Part shown: positions 11,243 to 20,607 of the stretch, one piece after another
Numbering within the stretch: position 1 is the first letter of the stretch
Layout of the letters: each line of letters opens with the position of its first letter
From: Flavobacteriales bacterium
GTDB taxonomy: Bacteria; Bacteroidota; Bacteroidia; Flavobacteriales_D; Crocinitomicaceae
NCBI GenBank assembly: GCA_015665275.1
Contig: JADFAL010000018.1
Location: 26,778-90,777, forward strand
Direction: 5' to 3'
DNA: 64,000 nt
Program-made: the position numbers and the translations under genes
Notes under the pieces: model-generated
Told to the model about the DNA's origin: nothing
Databases searched by the model: none
Seen by the model: only the letters and a program-made list of their open reading frames with translations

Positions 11243-12937
11243 TTATTGAAAGTCGATCGTTCGTTCCTGAATGGTCTCATTTCCGCAAACGTCTTTTACT
11301 ACAAGACGAACTTCTTTTTTCCCTTTGAATCCTTCGGGTTTCTGAAAAGTGACCTTTCCGGATTTGTATTCGTACTCCAATAAGTACCATTTTCCGTCGA
11401 TGAACAAGTCGTAGTCTTCGATACCGCTAGTATTGTCCGAAATGGACCAATTCAGTTTTTGGATTGAGGCGGGAATAGTATAACCATAAGCAATGAGTTT
11501 TGCGTTTGGAGCAACTTCATCTCGTTTCAAAGAGTAGCTTCCGAAGTATTTACAAGAAGCAACCGCCCAACCATCTTGGTAGGTAACTGAGATGGCTCGT
11601 TTTTTTCCTTTTGCAGTGATCATTTCCAAATAGTGTTTGCCATCTTGTGGCCCGTCTACTTTTACTTTGATTTTATAGGCTCGGTTCACGGGAGTTTCGC
11701 GATCTCCGAAATGAGTACAAATTTCATCTGAATCAATGTCCATCGGTTCGTAAACTGTAGCATAGCCTCCTTGAACTTGGCAATCTCCTTCATCCAGGAA
11801 AAAAGATCCTTTCGGAACGATATTCGATTCGCTTGCCATTCCCCAATTCGAATTGCTTACGCTTCCAGAATTAATCTTCAAGGTGAATTCCAAGACGGAT
11901 TCGTTTCCAGCAGCATCGAAGGCTATGTATTTCACTTTGTGCGAATTCCCTGGGGCTGATTTTAATAGGCCGATGGCATTATTAATGTAAATGGGAAGAT
12001 CGTTTTCCTCTGTACGGAAACATTTGTGGTATTTACGACGGTTCGCTTGATACGCTTCGTAATCTTTGTGGGAATTAACGTATCGACTGGATTCAAAGGG
12101 AACCCGCTTCGTCTCTTGACCAAAAATTGTGTCGCCATCCACAACCAATCTGCTTCCGAAAAGTCCACATTGATTACTAGCACCGTCGAAACGATCAATG
12201 ACATCAAACGCAAACCCCAATCCTCCGTCTTTTGTCAGCATACTAGCGTTGATAGTAATCGTGTTTCCGGAGACTGTAGAATTCGTTCCAGATTTCACCA
12301 CTGTTTTTTCAACTGATTTCCCTGGAATTCGATAACCATCTTTTGTAATTCCATATACCTTAACCCTGCGCATTTCAGGTTTTTTGTGGTCTTCTATTGG
12401 AAATCCATAGAGTAGAGGGTTTAAAGCATGCTCCGTTTTAGTGTCGCGAATTTCAAAATGCAAATGAGGGCCGCTGGATCCTCCCGTATTTCCAGATAAA
12501 GCAATGATTTCTCCTTTCTTTACCTGGAGGACATTTTTTCCGGGAAACACTTCTACCGCGTAGTTTTGCTCCTTCTTTTGCGTTTCTCGAATTAAAGAGT
12601 CGATACCACCTTTGAACTCGCTACAATGTGCATATACGCTTGTCATTCCATTCGGATGATCGATGTATACCACCTTTCCGTATCCATAAGGAGAGACTTT
12701 AACTCTGGAAACATATCCATCATCAATAGAGTAGAGGTTGTATCCAATCTTATTATTGGTCTTGAAATCCAGTCCCATATGAAAATGATTGGGGCGCAAC
12801 TCACCGAAATTTGAAGATAAGATCAATGGGATTTTCAGTGGTGGATGGAAATCGTAGTTGCCTTTGTCTTGCGATTGCGCAGATTTAGGGGATGAGCAGA
12901 GAACGAGAAGGAGAAATACTATAACAGATCGATACAT
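11243..12937 (-). CDS. M23 (LytM-type) peptidase, secreted
   Basis: From the ATG at 12937 this is a 564-residue protein with a Sec signal peptide (about residues 1-22, ending SAQSQ). The LytM zinc site is complete: H53-xxx-D57 (HFHMGLDF) and H158-x-H160 (SSGPHLHFEIR). Family members cut peptide cross-links in peptidoglycan or act as divisome or assembly activators. The ~390 residues after the peptidase domain look like beta-sandwich modules (FAFDVIDRFDG, LNWSISDNTSGIEDY), usual for Bacteroidota M23 proteins of this length. The longer frame starting at 13006 adds 23 residues ahead of the signal peptide and overlaps the divergent promoter, so I rejected it. The gene is divergent from the zapA-rny operon. 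Confidence 0.88.
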   Translation of the reverse strand: MYRSVIVFLLLVLCSSPKSAQSQDKGNYDFHPPLKIPLILSSNFGELRPNHFHMGLDFKTNNKIGYNLYSIDDGYVSRVKVSPYGYGKVVYIDHPNGMTSVYAHCSEFKGGIDSLIRETQKKEQNYAVEVFPGKNVLQVKKGEIIALSGNTGGSSGPHLHFEIRDTKTEHALNPLLYGFPIEDHKKPEMRRVKVYGITKDGYRIPGKSVEKTVVKSGTNSTVSGNTITINASMLTKDGGLGFAFDVIDRFDGASNQCGLFGSRLVVDGDTIFGQETKRVPFESSRYVNSHKDYEAYQANRRKYHKCFRTEENDLPIYINNAIGLLKSAPGNSHKVKYIAFDAAGNESVLEFTLKINSGSVSNSNWGMASESNIVPKGSFFLDEGDCQVQGGYATVYEPMDIDSDEICTHFGDRETPVNRAYKIKVKVDGPQDGKHYLEMITAKGKKRAISVTYQDGWAVASCKYFGSYSLKRDEVAPNAKLIAYGYTIPASIQKLNWSISDNTSGIEDYDLFIDGKWYLLEYEYKSGKVTFQKPEGFKGKKEVRLVVKDVCGNETIQERTIDFQ

Positions 12938-12989
12938 GTTATCAAAAATAGCCCTTTGAAAAAAAAAGGAGAACATCTCGCTAAAAATA

Positions 12990-13019
12990 TTGTTGGTATC
13001 TTTCACAATACTATTTTTG
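12990..13019 (+). promoter_or_regulatory. Promoter TTG-N19-TATTTTTG for the zapA-rny operon
   Basis: TTG at 12990-12992 and TATTTTTG at 13012-13019 with 19-nt spacing, the consensus Bacteroidota arrangement. It is followed by an AAAGGAAGA ribosome-binding stretch and the ATG at 13037. Confidence 0.65.
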
Positions 13020-13036
13020 TATAAAAGGAAGATTCA

Positions 13037-13357
13037 ATGTCCGCACGAGTACATCAGCTACTAGACGAAATCCGCGATAAATCTGTCAAACTGAAGAGTC
13101 AGGTTGCCGCTGAGCGTGCTAAAAATGAGACGCTTTCTGCTGAGATTTCTAATTTGAAGTCAGCAATGAACAGCAAAACAGAGGAAACGGAAAATCTACA
13201 AAGCAAAGTATCTGAGCTCTCTGCAAACATTGAATCATTAAAGGAACAAAGTGTCAATTCAGAAACAACTGGCCAAACAGGTGCGGTTTTATCGAATGAA
13301 GAAATTGATGCATTGGTAAAAGAAATCGAATACTGCATACAGCAGTTAAAAAGATAA
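13037..13357 (+). CDS. Short coiled-coil protein, ZapB-like
   Basis: A 106-residue protein, almost entirely heptad-rich helix (LLDEIRDKSVKLKSQVAAERAKNETLSAEI...) with no signal peptide or membrane segment. It ends in a short conserved-looking helix, EEIDALVKEIEYCIQQLKR. It lies 2 nt before zapA and shares its promoter. Position and architecture suggest a divisome coiled-coil partner of ZapA, comparable to ZapB in proteobacteria, but no sequence homology to ZapB is claimed; function is inferred from context. Confidence 0.7.
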   Translation: MSARVHQLLDEIRDKSVKLKSQVAAERAKNETLSAEISNLKSAMNSKTEETENLQSKVSELSANIESLKEQSVNSETTGQTGAVLSNEEIDALVKEIEYCIQQLKR

Positions 13358-13359
13358 GC

Positions 13360-13638
13360 ATGGCAAAGTTGTCATTGAAAGTAGTTGTTGCCGGTCGCAC
13401 GTACCCATTGTCTGTAAATGAGAATGAGCAGGAAAAGGTATTGAAAGCGGCGGAAGATATCAATAAGGCGATCAAATTACTCCAAGATAACTATGCCGTT
13501 AAAGACAAACAGGATTTGTTAGCCATGACTGCACTTCAACTTGCCACAAAAGAAGGTAAGGCAGGATCTCCGGCTCCGGCAGATTATTCTGATATAGAGG
13601 AAAAGCTTGAACAGCTTTCTTCTGACTTAGATGCTTAA
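13360..13638 (+). CDS. zapA: Cell division protein ZapA
   Basis: A 92-residue protein matching ZapA: an N-terminal strand segment (LSLKVVVAGRTYPLSVNENEQEKVLKAA), the conserved EDINKAI helix, and the DLLAMTALQLA helix that forms the dimer/tetramer. ZapA binds and bundles FtsZ filaments at midcell. The last ~25 residues are acidic and probably flexible. It sits between a coiled-coil gene and rny; a zapA-rny neighbourhood is common in Bacteroidota. Confidence 0.9.
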   Translation: MAKLSLKVVVAGRTYPLSVNENEQEKVLKAAEDINKAIKLLQDNYAVKDKQDLLAMTALQLATKEGKAGSPAPADYSDIEEKLEQLSSDLDA

Positions 13639-13689
13639 TTCGATTTTCTTTCGTGCATTGCACCTTGTTCCAGTACTAAAAAGAAACAT

Positions 13690-15222
13690 ATGGAAATGAT
13701 CATTGGTTTAGCAGCTGGTGTTGCAGGTGGTGCGGCAGTGGCTGTTATAGTGCAGGGCGTTTTGCTCAAGAAGCGCAAAGAACAAATTCTTAAAGATGCC
13801 GAGAAGGAAGGCGAGAATTTGAAACAAACAAAGATTCTCCAGGCCAAGGAAAAATTCTTGAAACTGAAGGAAGATCACGAGCGAAAGATGAAAGATCGTG
13901 AGCGTAAGCTACAGTCTGCCGAGGATCGATCTAAGAGTAAAGAGAAGACACTTTCGCAAAGAATTGAAGAAGCAAACCGCAAACAGAAGGGAATCGAAAA
14001 GAAAGATACCATTCTCGAATCGAAGATTTCAGCTTTGGATAAGAAGCATACAGAGTTAGATAAAATGCACCAAAAGCACGTTACAGAACTTTCCAAAGTA
14101 AGCGGAATGTCTCCAGATGATGCGAAAGCGAGTTTGGTAGAATCCTTGAAGGACGAAGCTAGAACTAGTGCAATGGCGCATATCAATGAGATTACAGAAG
14201 AAGCAAAGCTGAATGCGAATCGTGAAGCAAAGAAAATCGTGATTCAAACCATTCAGCGTGTTGCTACGGAACAAGCGATTGAGAATTCAGTATCTGTATT
14301 CAACATTGAATCAGATGAAGTAAAAGGACGTATTATCGGCCGTGAAGGTCGTAATATTCGTGCTTTGGAAGCAGCAACGGGAGTTGAGATTATTGTAGAT
14401 GATACTCCGGAAGCGATTATTCTTTCTTGTTTTGATCCTATTCGTCGTGAAATTGCACGGTTGGCATTGCACCAGTTAGTGTCAGATGGACGAATTCACC
14501 CTGCTCGTATTGAAGAAGTGGTGGCGAAGACGCGTAAGCAGTTGAACGAAGAAATTGCAGAAACAGGTCGTCGTACATGTATTGATTTAGGAATTCATGG
14601 TCTACACGCCGAGTTAACGCGTATGGTAGGTCGTATGAAATACCGTTCGTCGTACGGACAAAATTTGTTGCAGCACTCGCGTGAGGTAGCGAATCTTTGT
14701 GCGATCATGGCAGCTGAACTTGGATTGAATGTTAAGATGGCGAAACGTGCTGGATTGCTTCACGATATTGGAAAAGTGCCAGATGAAGAGCCAGAATTGC
14801 CACACGCTGTTCTAGGTATGAAATTGGCGGAGAAATTCGGAGAGAAGAAAGAGGTTTGCAATGCGATTGGAGCACACCACGATGAGGTGGAAATGACGAC
14901 ATTGATTGCACCGATTGTTCAGGTGTGTGATGCTGTTTCAGGAGCGCGTCCAGGAGCACGTCGCGAAATCGTCGAATCGTACATCAAACGAATTAAAGAA
15001 TTGGAATCGTTGGCATTGGCGTATGACGGAGTAAATTCTGCATATGCGATTCAGGCAGGACGTGAATTGCGCGTATTAGTAGAATCAGAGAAAGTATCCG
15101 ATCAGAAAGCGGACGAACTTTCATTCGAAATTTCACAACGTATTCAAACAGAAATGACGTATCCGGGACAGGTAAAAGTTACCTTGATTCGCGAGAAACG
15201 TGCTGTGAACTACGCGAAGTAG
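13690..15222 (+). CDS. rny: Ribonuclease Y
   Basis: A membrane-anchored endoribonuclease that starts mRNA decay; 510 residues, the usual length. Domains in order: N-terminal transmembrane helix (~4-25), long charged coiled coil (~28-190), KH domain with the [12 protein letters not shown] loop (213-224), and HD domain with metal ligands H358-D359 (LLHDIGK) followed by [14 protein letters not shown] and AHHDE. The C-terminus is ordinary ([14 protein letters not shown]...VTLIREKRA). The start ATG is chosen so that the hydrophobic helix is at the extreme N-terminus. Confidence 0.97.
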   Translation: MEMIIGLAAGVAGGAAVAVIVQGVLLKKRKEQILKDAEKEGENLKQTKILQAKEKFLKLKEDHERKMKDRERKLQSAEDRSKSKEKTLSQRIEEANRKQKGIEKKDTILESKISALDKKHTELDKMHQKHVTELSKVSGMSPDDAKASLVESLKDEARTSAMAHINEITEEAKLNANREAKKIVIQTIQRVATEQAIENSVSVFNIESDEVKGRIIGREGRNIRALEAATGVEIIVDDTPEAIILSCFDPIRREIARLALHQLVSDGRIHPARIEEVVAKTRKQLNEEIAETGRRTCIDLGIHGLHAELTRMVGRMKYRSSYGQNLLQHSREVANLCAIMAAELGLNVKMAKRAGLLHDIGKVPDEEPELPHAVLGMKLAEKFGEKKEVCNAIGAHHDEVEMTTLIAPIVQVCDAVSGARPGARREIVESYIKRIKELESLALAYDGVNSAYAIQAGRELRVLVESEKVSDQKADELSFEISQRIQTEMTYPGQVKVTLIREKRAVNYAK

Positions 15223-15247
15223 CAAGAAACGCTAACAGGCGGCTAAT

Positions 15248-16540
15248 ATGAACTTTAAAGAGCGCCTACTTAAATCAGAAATCATTCGATCAGTTCTCGT
15301 TTTAATGACGGGAACTGTTTTGGCACAACTTATTAGTTATGTTGCCATCATGGTGATTTCCTGGATCTACAGCAAGGAAGAAGTTGGAGATTTGGGGATT
15401 TACATGCGTACCGTGAGTTTCATTGCGGCTGTCGGAACGCTACGTTTTGAGGCTTCTCTTCCGCTGGGAAAGCACGAAGGACATTCTTTTTTACTTTACA
15501 AGCTCTCCCTTCGAATAGCCACCATCATTCTTGCGGCATGCACCTTTGGTGGATTCCTTTATTTCCTGGTACAACCAACAGGAATTCAAGATGTTTGGTT
15601 CGGATTGATTACGCTTGCTAGTGCGTTTTTTGTGGTTTTCATCAATCTAGGTACTAATTGGAGTATCCGGAACAAGGAATTCAAGAAGATTTCGCGCCAA
15701 CGTATCGTGAATTCATTCTCTGGAAATGGACTGCGCATCGTATTTGGAATGATTGGCATGGGAAGCATTGGATTGCTTCTCGGTACTTTAATCGGTTATG
15801 CAGTTTCAAGTAGCTGGTATATTCGTGATTTCCTTCGATTGGACAAGTCGAGGTATCCAAAATATTCAAAGAAAAAGCAACGGGTTCTGGTTCGGGAGAA
15901 TCGAGAATTTCCATTAGTGAACTTGCCTCATGTGACTTTGGACGTTGGGCGAGATATGATCATCGCGTATTTCATCAGTTATCACTTCTCACAAGAAATT
16001 TTTGGGGTGTACTACCATGCGATGATGATTTTAGCTGCCCCCCTGAGTATAATCGGTGTGTCCATTGGTCAGGTGTTATTTAATCGCTTTTCGGAGTTGG
16101 CAAATAGCGGAAAACCTACCTTCTTATTGGTGAGAAAGACCTTATTGATTTTGTTATCGATTTCCGTTGTGCCGTTTACTTCGATTTTCTTTTTTGGTGA
16201 GGAATTATTTACGTTCATCTTTACTGCCAAATGGGCGGATTCTGGTTTCTTTTCGGAAATCATGGCGTTCTGGTTGATGATGCTCTTCGTAGTATCTCCC
16301 TTATCTAGTTTACCTCTGGTATTACGCCGACAGAAAGAGTTTTTCTTTATTTCATTTATAGGTTCGGGAATTCAATTGGTTGGTTTTGGTGTACTTCCAT
16401 TCGTTATCGGAAACAGTTCGGCTGATTGGGAGCAAATTCTATGGTTCGTAGCGTTAGCACAAATCGGATATTTCACCTTTGTTGGGCTTATGTATTTGTA
16501 CTACGCGAAGAAAGGAGTAAAGGGAGCTGTAACCAATTAA
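15248..16540 (+). CDS. Polysaccharide flippase (Wzx-like, MOP superfamily)
   Basis: A 430-residue protein with 12 or so hydrophobic segments and the typical start of the family (VLVLMTGTVLAQLISYVAIMV, then a YSKEEVGDLGIYM loop). The MOP/PST family flips lipid-linked oligosaccharide units across the inner membrane for O-antigen or capsule assembly. It lies 25 nt after rny on the same strand and opens the polysaccharide locus. Substrate cannot be told from sequence. Confidence 0.85.
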   Translation: MNFKERLLKSEIIRSVLVLMTGTVLAQLISYVAIMVISWIYSKEEVGDLGIYMRTVSFIAAVGTLRFEASLPLGKHEGHSFLLYKLSLRIATIILAACTFGGFLYFLVQPTGIQDVWFGLITLASAFFVVFINLGTNWSIRNKEFKKISRQRIVNSFSGNGLRIVFGMIGMGSIGLLLGTLIGYAVSSSWYIRDFLRLDKSRYPKYSKKKQRVLVRENREFPLVNLPHVTLDVGRDMIIAYFISYHFSQEIFGVYYHAMMILAAPLSIIGVSIGQVLFNRFSELANSGKPTFLLVRKTLLILLSISVVPFTSIFFFGEELFTFIFTAKWADSGFFSEIMAFWLMMLFVVSPLSSLPLVLRRQKEFFFISFIGSGIQLVGFGVLPFVIGNSSADWEQILWFVALAQIGYFTFVGLMYLYYAKKGVKGAVTN

Positions 16541-16566
16541 TCCAGTAGACGTATTTAACTGCAACT

Positions 16567-17136
16567 ATGGGCAAACTCAAAGAACGTATCTTGTTTCGAT
16601 TTCGAAAGTGGCAACAACCGGTAATGGTTGGAAACTACAAGCGCTTTGACGGAGTAAAAATTCCGATGACGAGAGTTAGTACTGCCACTGTTATTCAAGG
16701 ACAAGAGCGCTTTGATGTTTCCGATAATGTCTTCATTGGGCATTTCAATTTCATTGATGCGACATATGGTTTGAAGGTGGAAGAGGGATGTCAGATTACA
16801 AATTACGTCAGCCTATTAACACATTCCAGTCATGATGCCATTCGATTGTACGGTGCCCAATATGGAAAAGTCGGGGCTATGAAAGCCTACAATGAAGGCG
16901 AAGTATCTATCGGTAAGTACACGTTTATAGGTCCTCATACTGTTGTGATGCCAAAATCTCAGATTGGTAAAGGATGTTTAATTGCAGCGTATAGTTTTGT
17001 TCAGGGAGATTTTCCAGATTTTTCTATAATTGCGGGGAATCCTGCGAAGGTGGTGGGAGATACGCGTAAGAAAGATGAAGCTTTACTCGAGAAATACCCT
17101 GAATTGCAAGGTTATTACAACGAGTGGGCGAAGTAA
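16567..17136 (+). CDS. Hexapeptide-repeat acyltransferase
   Basis: A 189-residue protein with left-handed beta-helix periodicity (VSDNVFIGHFNFIDA, EVSIGKYTFIGPHTVVMPKSQIGKGCLIAAYSFVQGD) and the usual end segment IIAGNPAKVVGD. An H-x-x-H pair (LTHSSHDAI) in the middle is a likely catalytic region. Members transfer acetyl or other acyl groups to sugars. The place in the locus suggests O-acetylation of the exported polysaccharide. It follows the flippase by 26 nt; the next gene is convergent and abuts it. Confidence 0.82.
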   Translation: MGKLKERILFRFRKWQQPVMVGNYKRFDGVKIPMTRVSTATVIQGQERFDVSDNVFIGHFNFIDATYGLKVEEGCQITNYVSLLTHSSHDAIRLYGAQYGKVGAMKAYNEGEVSIGKYTFIGPHTVVMPKSQIGKGCLIAAYSFVQGDFPDFSIIAGNPAKVVGDTRKKDEALLEKYPELQGYYNEWAK

Positions 17137-18183
17137 TTACCGTTTACGAAGTTCCTTGTAAATTTTCAGAAAGATTTTCCGATTCGCTTTTTTTGTCGCC
17201 TTTTTCTCAATAATTGCGTTGTTTTCAGCGGCGAGGTATACAAGATCCAACTTTAATGAAGCTTCCAGCGCTTTTGCAACATTCCCCTCTGAAATGATTC
17301 CATTCTTACCTGAGGTAATCCACTCATGATTTGCAGGTAAGTCCGACACAATTGGAATCGCACCGGAAGCCATAGCTTCCAAAAGACTCACTGATGTTCC
17401 GTCCGAGGATGGAATGGAGATGTATGCACTCGCACGTTGGTAATATTCCATATTGGTATCATAATCTACAAAACCTATGAATTTATACGCGCTATTAGGA
17501 AGTAAAGACGCTGCCAGTTGTTTTAATGAATCGGTGTTGTTTCCACGACCGGCAATCACCAGTTTCCAATCCTTATGATTTTGATAGAATTCTGCGAAGC
17601 CATTGATTACCGCATCGATATTGTAGAGGTCGTTATGCAGCCGGTTGGAATAAATTATGTTCTCCTTTTTCTCTAGATCGATGTCTAGTGCAGGTAAATC
17701 AATCCCGAAATTGGCAGTGGTAAAATCATTATCGCCAATCAATTCCGTAACGTTCTTTTCGATAAAGCCGGCATCTGCGGTAATCTTATCGGCACCTTTC
17801 AAAGCCTTCTGCACCATGCGTCGATGAACAGAACTTTTATTTGGCAGCAATAGAACATCGCTCCCCCAAATAGTGAGCACCTGTGGTATTTTCCCCTTGT
17901 TTGCTTTGGCAGTTATGTAACCGTAAGAATTCGCCTGATGCACGTGAATTACATCGGGCTTGTATGCCGCAATGATATTGCGAAGTTGCTTAATGGTCTT
18001 CCAAATGGTAATGGGGTTTTTCAATCTGAAATCCAAGACCTTGGTTTCACAAAAGTCCACAGAATTGCCAGAAACTAACAGTACCTCGTCGAAATATCCT
18101 TCTATCAAAGAATGATAATTTCTAAGGTGTACGTCACTTTTAGTGCTTCCAACAAGTAATAATCGTTTTGGACTTTTAGCCAT
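17137..18183 (-). CDS. Glycosyltransferase, GT4 family
   Basis: A 348-residue GT-B enzyme. The N-terminal acceptor domain includes VIHVHQANSYGYITAKA and LTIWGSDVLLLP. The C-terminal donor domain has VIAGRGN and the E-x7-E type region SSDGTSVSLLEAMASGAIPIVSD. It transfers a nucleotide-activated sugar retaining anomeric configuration. Its start overlaps the end of the upstream polymerase-like gene by 8 nt, so the pair is an operon on the minus strand. Confidence 0.88.
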   Translation of the reverse strand: MAKSPKRLLLVGSTKSDVHLRNYHSLIEGYFDEVLLVSGNSVDFCETKVLDFRLKNPITIWKTIKQLRNIIAAYKPDVIHVHQANSYGYITAKANKGKIPQVLTIWGSDVLLLPNKSSVHRRMVQKALKGADKITADAGFIEKNVTELIGDNDFTTANFGIDLPALDIDLEKKENIIYSNRLHNDLYNIDAVINGFAEFYQNHKDWKLVIAGRGNNTDSLKQLAASLLPNSAYKFIGFVDYDTNMEYYQRASAYISIPSSDGTSVSLLEAMASGAIPIVSDLPANHEWITSGKNGIISEGNVAKALEASLKLDLVYLAAENNAIIEKKATKKANRKIFLKIYKELRKR

Positions 18184-19381
18184 TCTGCTTCTTTACATTT
18201 AATAATGGCCATGTTAGGCCCAACATTGCTGCAATCAAAACCATGACTGTTTTGTCTTGATAAGGATTGTTGGTCAACGCAACCGTGACAATTATAATCA
18301 AGAATAAAAATCCTTTCTTCAGTTTCAGTGCTTCTTTTCGCCGTTTGAAATACTTCCAAAGTGGTAAGAAGAACATTCCGAGATACAGCAGTAATCCGAT
18401 AGCGCCATAGCGCCACATCATCAGTATGTACTCGTTTTCTGAGTATAACTCTCTTTCGTAAAAATATTGCTTGTTTACGCCATATCCAATGATTGGACTT
18501 TCTTTTATCATTTCACCCAAAAAAGCCCAAGTTTCCAAGCGTCCCATGGCCGAGTTACTTACAACATTATTGCTGTACGAAGTGTACGAGAAGAACCCCG
18601 TAACGAGTGCCCAAGAGATCAAATACAATCCTGCGATTGATATCAAGACCGTAGTCCATTGTTTCCAATTCCAATCGCTCAGTTGTAGCAAGGCAATAAT
18701 GAGTAGAACGCCCGCTAGAGCAACGATGGAGGTTCTAGACTGACACATCAGCATGAGTAAGATTGCTCCAAGGAACCAATAGAATTTCGATCGATTAAAT
18801 TTCAATGGAAGAAAGTAGATGGCGAAAAAGGAAAGAACAATCGCGTTGATATTCGGACTCGACGCCAAACCGATCATTCGTTTAGTAGCAGGTTGCTTCA
18901 AGGAGTTCAAACCGAAAAACTCTCGGTGAATGCCTCCGTAAAGATCAGTAAGAAGTTCATTGATGTTCAGTACATTGAAGAAATGTAAGAGATTGATAGC
19001 GGCAAGTCCAAGGAAAATCTTCTTGAACCACATTTTGCTGAATCTTTCGTAATCGAGCAAAGTGAAGAAAAGCACGATACTACTGAACTTTAAAAGTTTG
19101 TAAATTTCGAAGTAATCCGCAATGACACCCGTTCTTCCATTTAGGTGCATCGTGATAGGAATGTACAAGCAAAAGACAAGGACAATGAGCCAATACGCGT
19201 GCAACTTTATCTCCTTGAATTTGATTACTAGAGTGATGCCAACAATCGGAATGAGGAAATCAATCAGTTGAACAGCAGGCCAACCGGACTTCAAGCGAAT
19301 ATCGGGAATGCACAAAACGGAGATTAGAAGAATTCCCCCAAGCAGGTACATTAATTTGTCGAGTGTATTCGAATTCGGCAC
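18176..19381 (-). CDS. O-antigen polymerase/ligase-like membrane protein (first copy)
   Basis: A 401-residue protein with about 10-12 transmembrane segments. A large hydrophilic loop near residues 295-320 (SYSNNVVSNSAMGRLETWAFLGEMIKESP..IGYGVN) resembles the Wzy/WaaL (Wzy_C) loop, where a conserved R/G-x-x-x-W and 'GxG' pattern is typical. The likely role is polymerising repeat units or ligating polysaccharide to lipid A. The locus has a second such protein at 20608; sequence does not tell which is polymerase and which is ligase. Confidence 0.8.
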   Translation of the reverse strand: MPNSNTLDKLMYLLGGILLISVLCIPDIRLKSGWPAVQLIDFLIPIVGITLVIKFKEIKLHAYWLIVLVFCLYIPITMHLNGRTGVIADYFEIYKLLKFSSIVLFFTLLDYERFSKMWFKKIFLGLAAINLLHFFNVLNINELLTDLYGGIHREFFGLNSLKQPATKRMIGLASSPNINAIVLSFFAIYFLPLKFNRSKFYWFLGAILLMLMCQSRTSIVALAGVLLIIALLQLSDWNWKQWTTVLISIAGLYLISWALVTGFFSYTSYSNNVVSNSAMGRLETWAFLGEMIKESPIIGYGVNKQYFYERELYSENEYILMMWRYGAIGLLLYLGMFFLPLWKYFKRRKEALKLKKGFLFLIIIVTVALTNNPYQDKTVMVLIAAMLGLTWPLLNVKKQNG

Positions 19382-19445
19382 TTTGCAGGGTGATTCTTAA
19401 TTAATTGGAAGTCCTTGTAACACTGATGATTCGTGACTTTCGATG

Positions 19446-19475
19446 TTGTAAAAGTAAGTATTAATTTTAATTTTG
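19446..19475 (+). promoter_or_regulatory. Consensus promoter TTG-N19-TAATTTTG
   Basis: TTG at 19446-19448 and TAATTTTG at 19468-19475, spacing 19. It drives the glycosyltransferase starting at 19490 with a leader of about 8-10 nt, and shows that the longer frame from 19433 is not the real start. Confidence 0.75.
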
Positions 19476-19489
19476 CGGGAGCATCAGAA

Positions 19490-20602
19490 ATGGAGAAAAA
19501 CCCGGTATACAAGGTAGCACACCTCAGTAGTGCACACAAAGATCGTGACGTACGAATCTTCCACAAAGAATGTTCTTCTCTTGCGATTGAAGAAACGTTG
19601 GATGTTCATCTTATTCTTGCAGACGTTGAGGAACGTGTCGAAAACGAGGTAACCATCCATAGTGTGCAGGGGGCAGGCGGAAGTCGTATGAAGCGAATGT
19701 GGTCCACGGTGAACAATGTTTACAAGAAAGCGATTGTGTTAGACGCCGATGTTTATCATTTGCATGATCCCGAATTATTGCGCATTGCCTTGAAATTGAA
19801 ACGCAAGGGAAAGAAGGTAATTTACGATGCGCACGAAGATCTTCCAAGACAAATTCTGGGCAAAGACTACTTGAAGTTCAAGAAAACGATCAGTCGGGTT
19901 GTGGAACGCTATGAGAACCGAGTGGTTCGGAAACTGGATGCTGTGATCACCGCCACTCCTTTCATACGAGATCGGTTCAAACTAATTCATCCAAATACAA
20001 TTGACATCAATAATTACCCAATGTTGAAAGAAGTTTTAACAGAGAAGGTAACGGCTGAGAAGGAGAATAAAGTTTGTTTCATCGGAGGTATTACGCGTAT
20101 TCGAGGGATCGGTGAATTGGTAGATGCGCTAGAGGAGGTAGATGTAACTTGTGCAATTGCTGGCAGTTTCCCAGAAGATTTTAAAAGTACCTTAACCAAT
20201 AAAGAAGGCTGGAAGAAAGTGCAAGAGTTGGGCTTTATCAATCGCGATGAGTCTTTGAAGTTAAAAGCCGAGTCGATTGCAGGAATAGTCACTTTTCTCC
20301 CTTATCCGAATCACATCAACGCACAGCCCAATAAAATCTTCGAATATATGGCCTCAGGTTTACCTGTAATCGGTTCTCATTTCAATTTATGGAAGGCAAT
20401 TATCGAAGACAATAAATGTGGAATTTGCGTAGATCCTGAGAATCCAACAGAGATTGCCAATGCAATTCGCTATATTCAAGAGAATCCAGAGAAAGCAATC
20501 GAAATGGGGGAGCGCGGCAGGAAACAAGTTTTGGAGGTATACAATTGGAATGTTGAAGAAGGCAAATTGCGGACACTTTACGAATCGGTGATAGCCGAGT
20601 AA
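19490..20602 (+). CDS. Glycosyltransferase, GT4-like
   Basis: A 370-residue GT-B enzyme. Motifs include VYHLHDPELLRIALKLKRKGKKVIYDAHED (N-domain; the DAHED signature is frequent in capsule glycosyltransferases), CFIGGITRIRGIGEL (start of the donor domain) and PNKIFEYMASGLPVIGS (the E-x-x-x-GLP nucleotide-sugar site). The start is fixed by the promoter immediately upstream. It begins a run of five plus-strand genes (19490-25215) with gaps from a 4-nt overlap to 53 nt. Confidence 0.88.
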   Translation: MEKNPVYKVAHLSSAHKDRDVRIFHKECSSLAIEETLDVHLILADVEERVENEVTIHSVQGAGGSRMKRMWSTVNNVYKKAIVLDADVYHLHDPELLRIALKLKRKGKKVIYDAHEDLPRQILGKDYLKFKKTISRVVERYENRVVRKLDAVITATPFIRDRFKLIHPNTIDINNYPMLKEVLTEKVTAEKENKVCFIGGITRIRGIGELVDALEEVDVTCAIAGSFPEDFKSTLTNKEGWKKVQELGFINRDESLKLKAESIAGIVTFLPYPNHINAQPNKIFEYMASGLPVIGSHFNLWKAIIEDNKCGICVDPENPTEIANAIRYIQENPEKAIEMGERGRKQVLEVYNWNVEEGKLRTLYESVIAE

Positions 20603-20607
20603 TCTGC

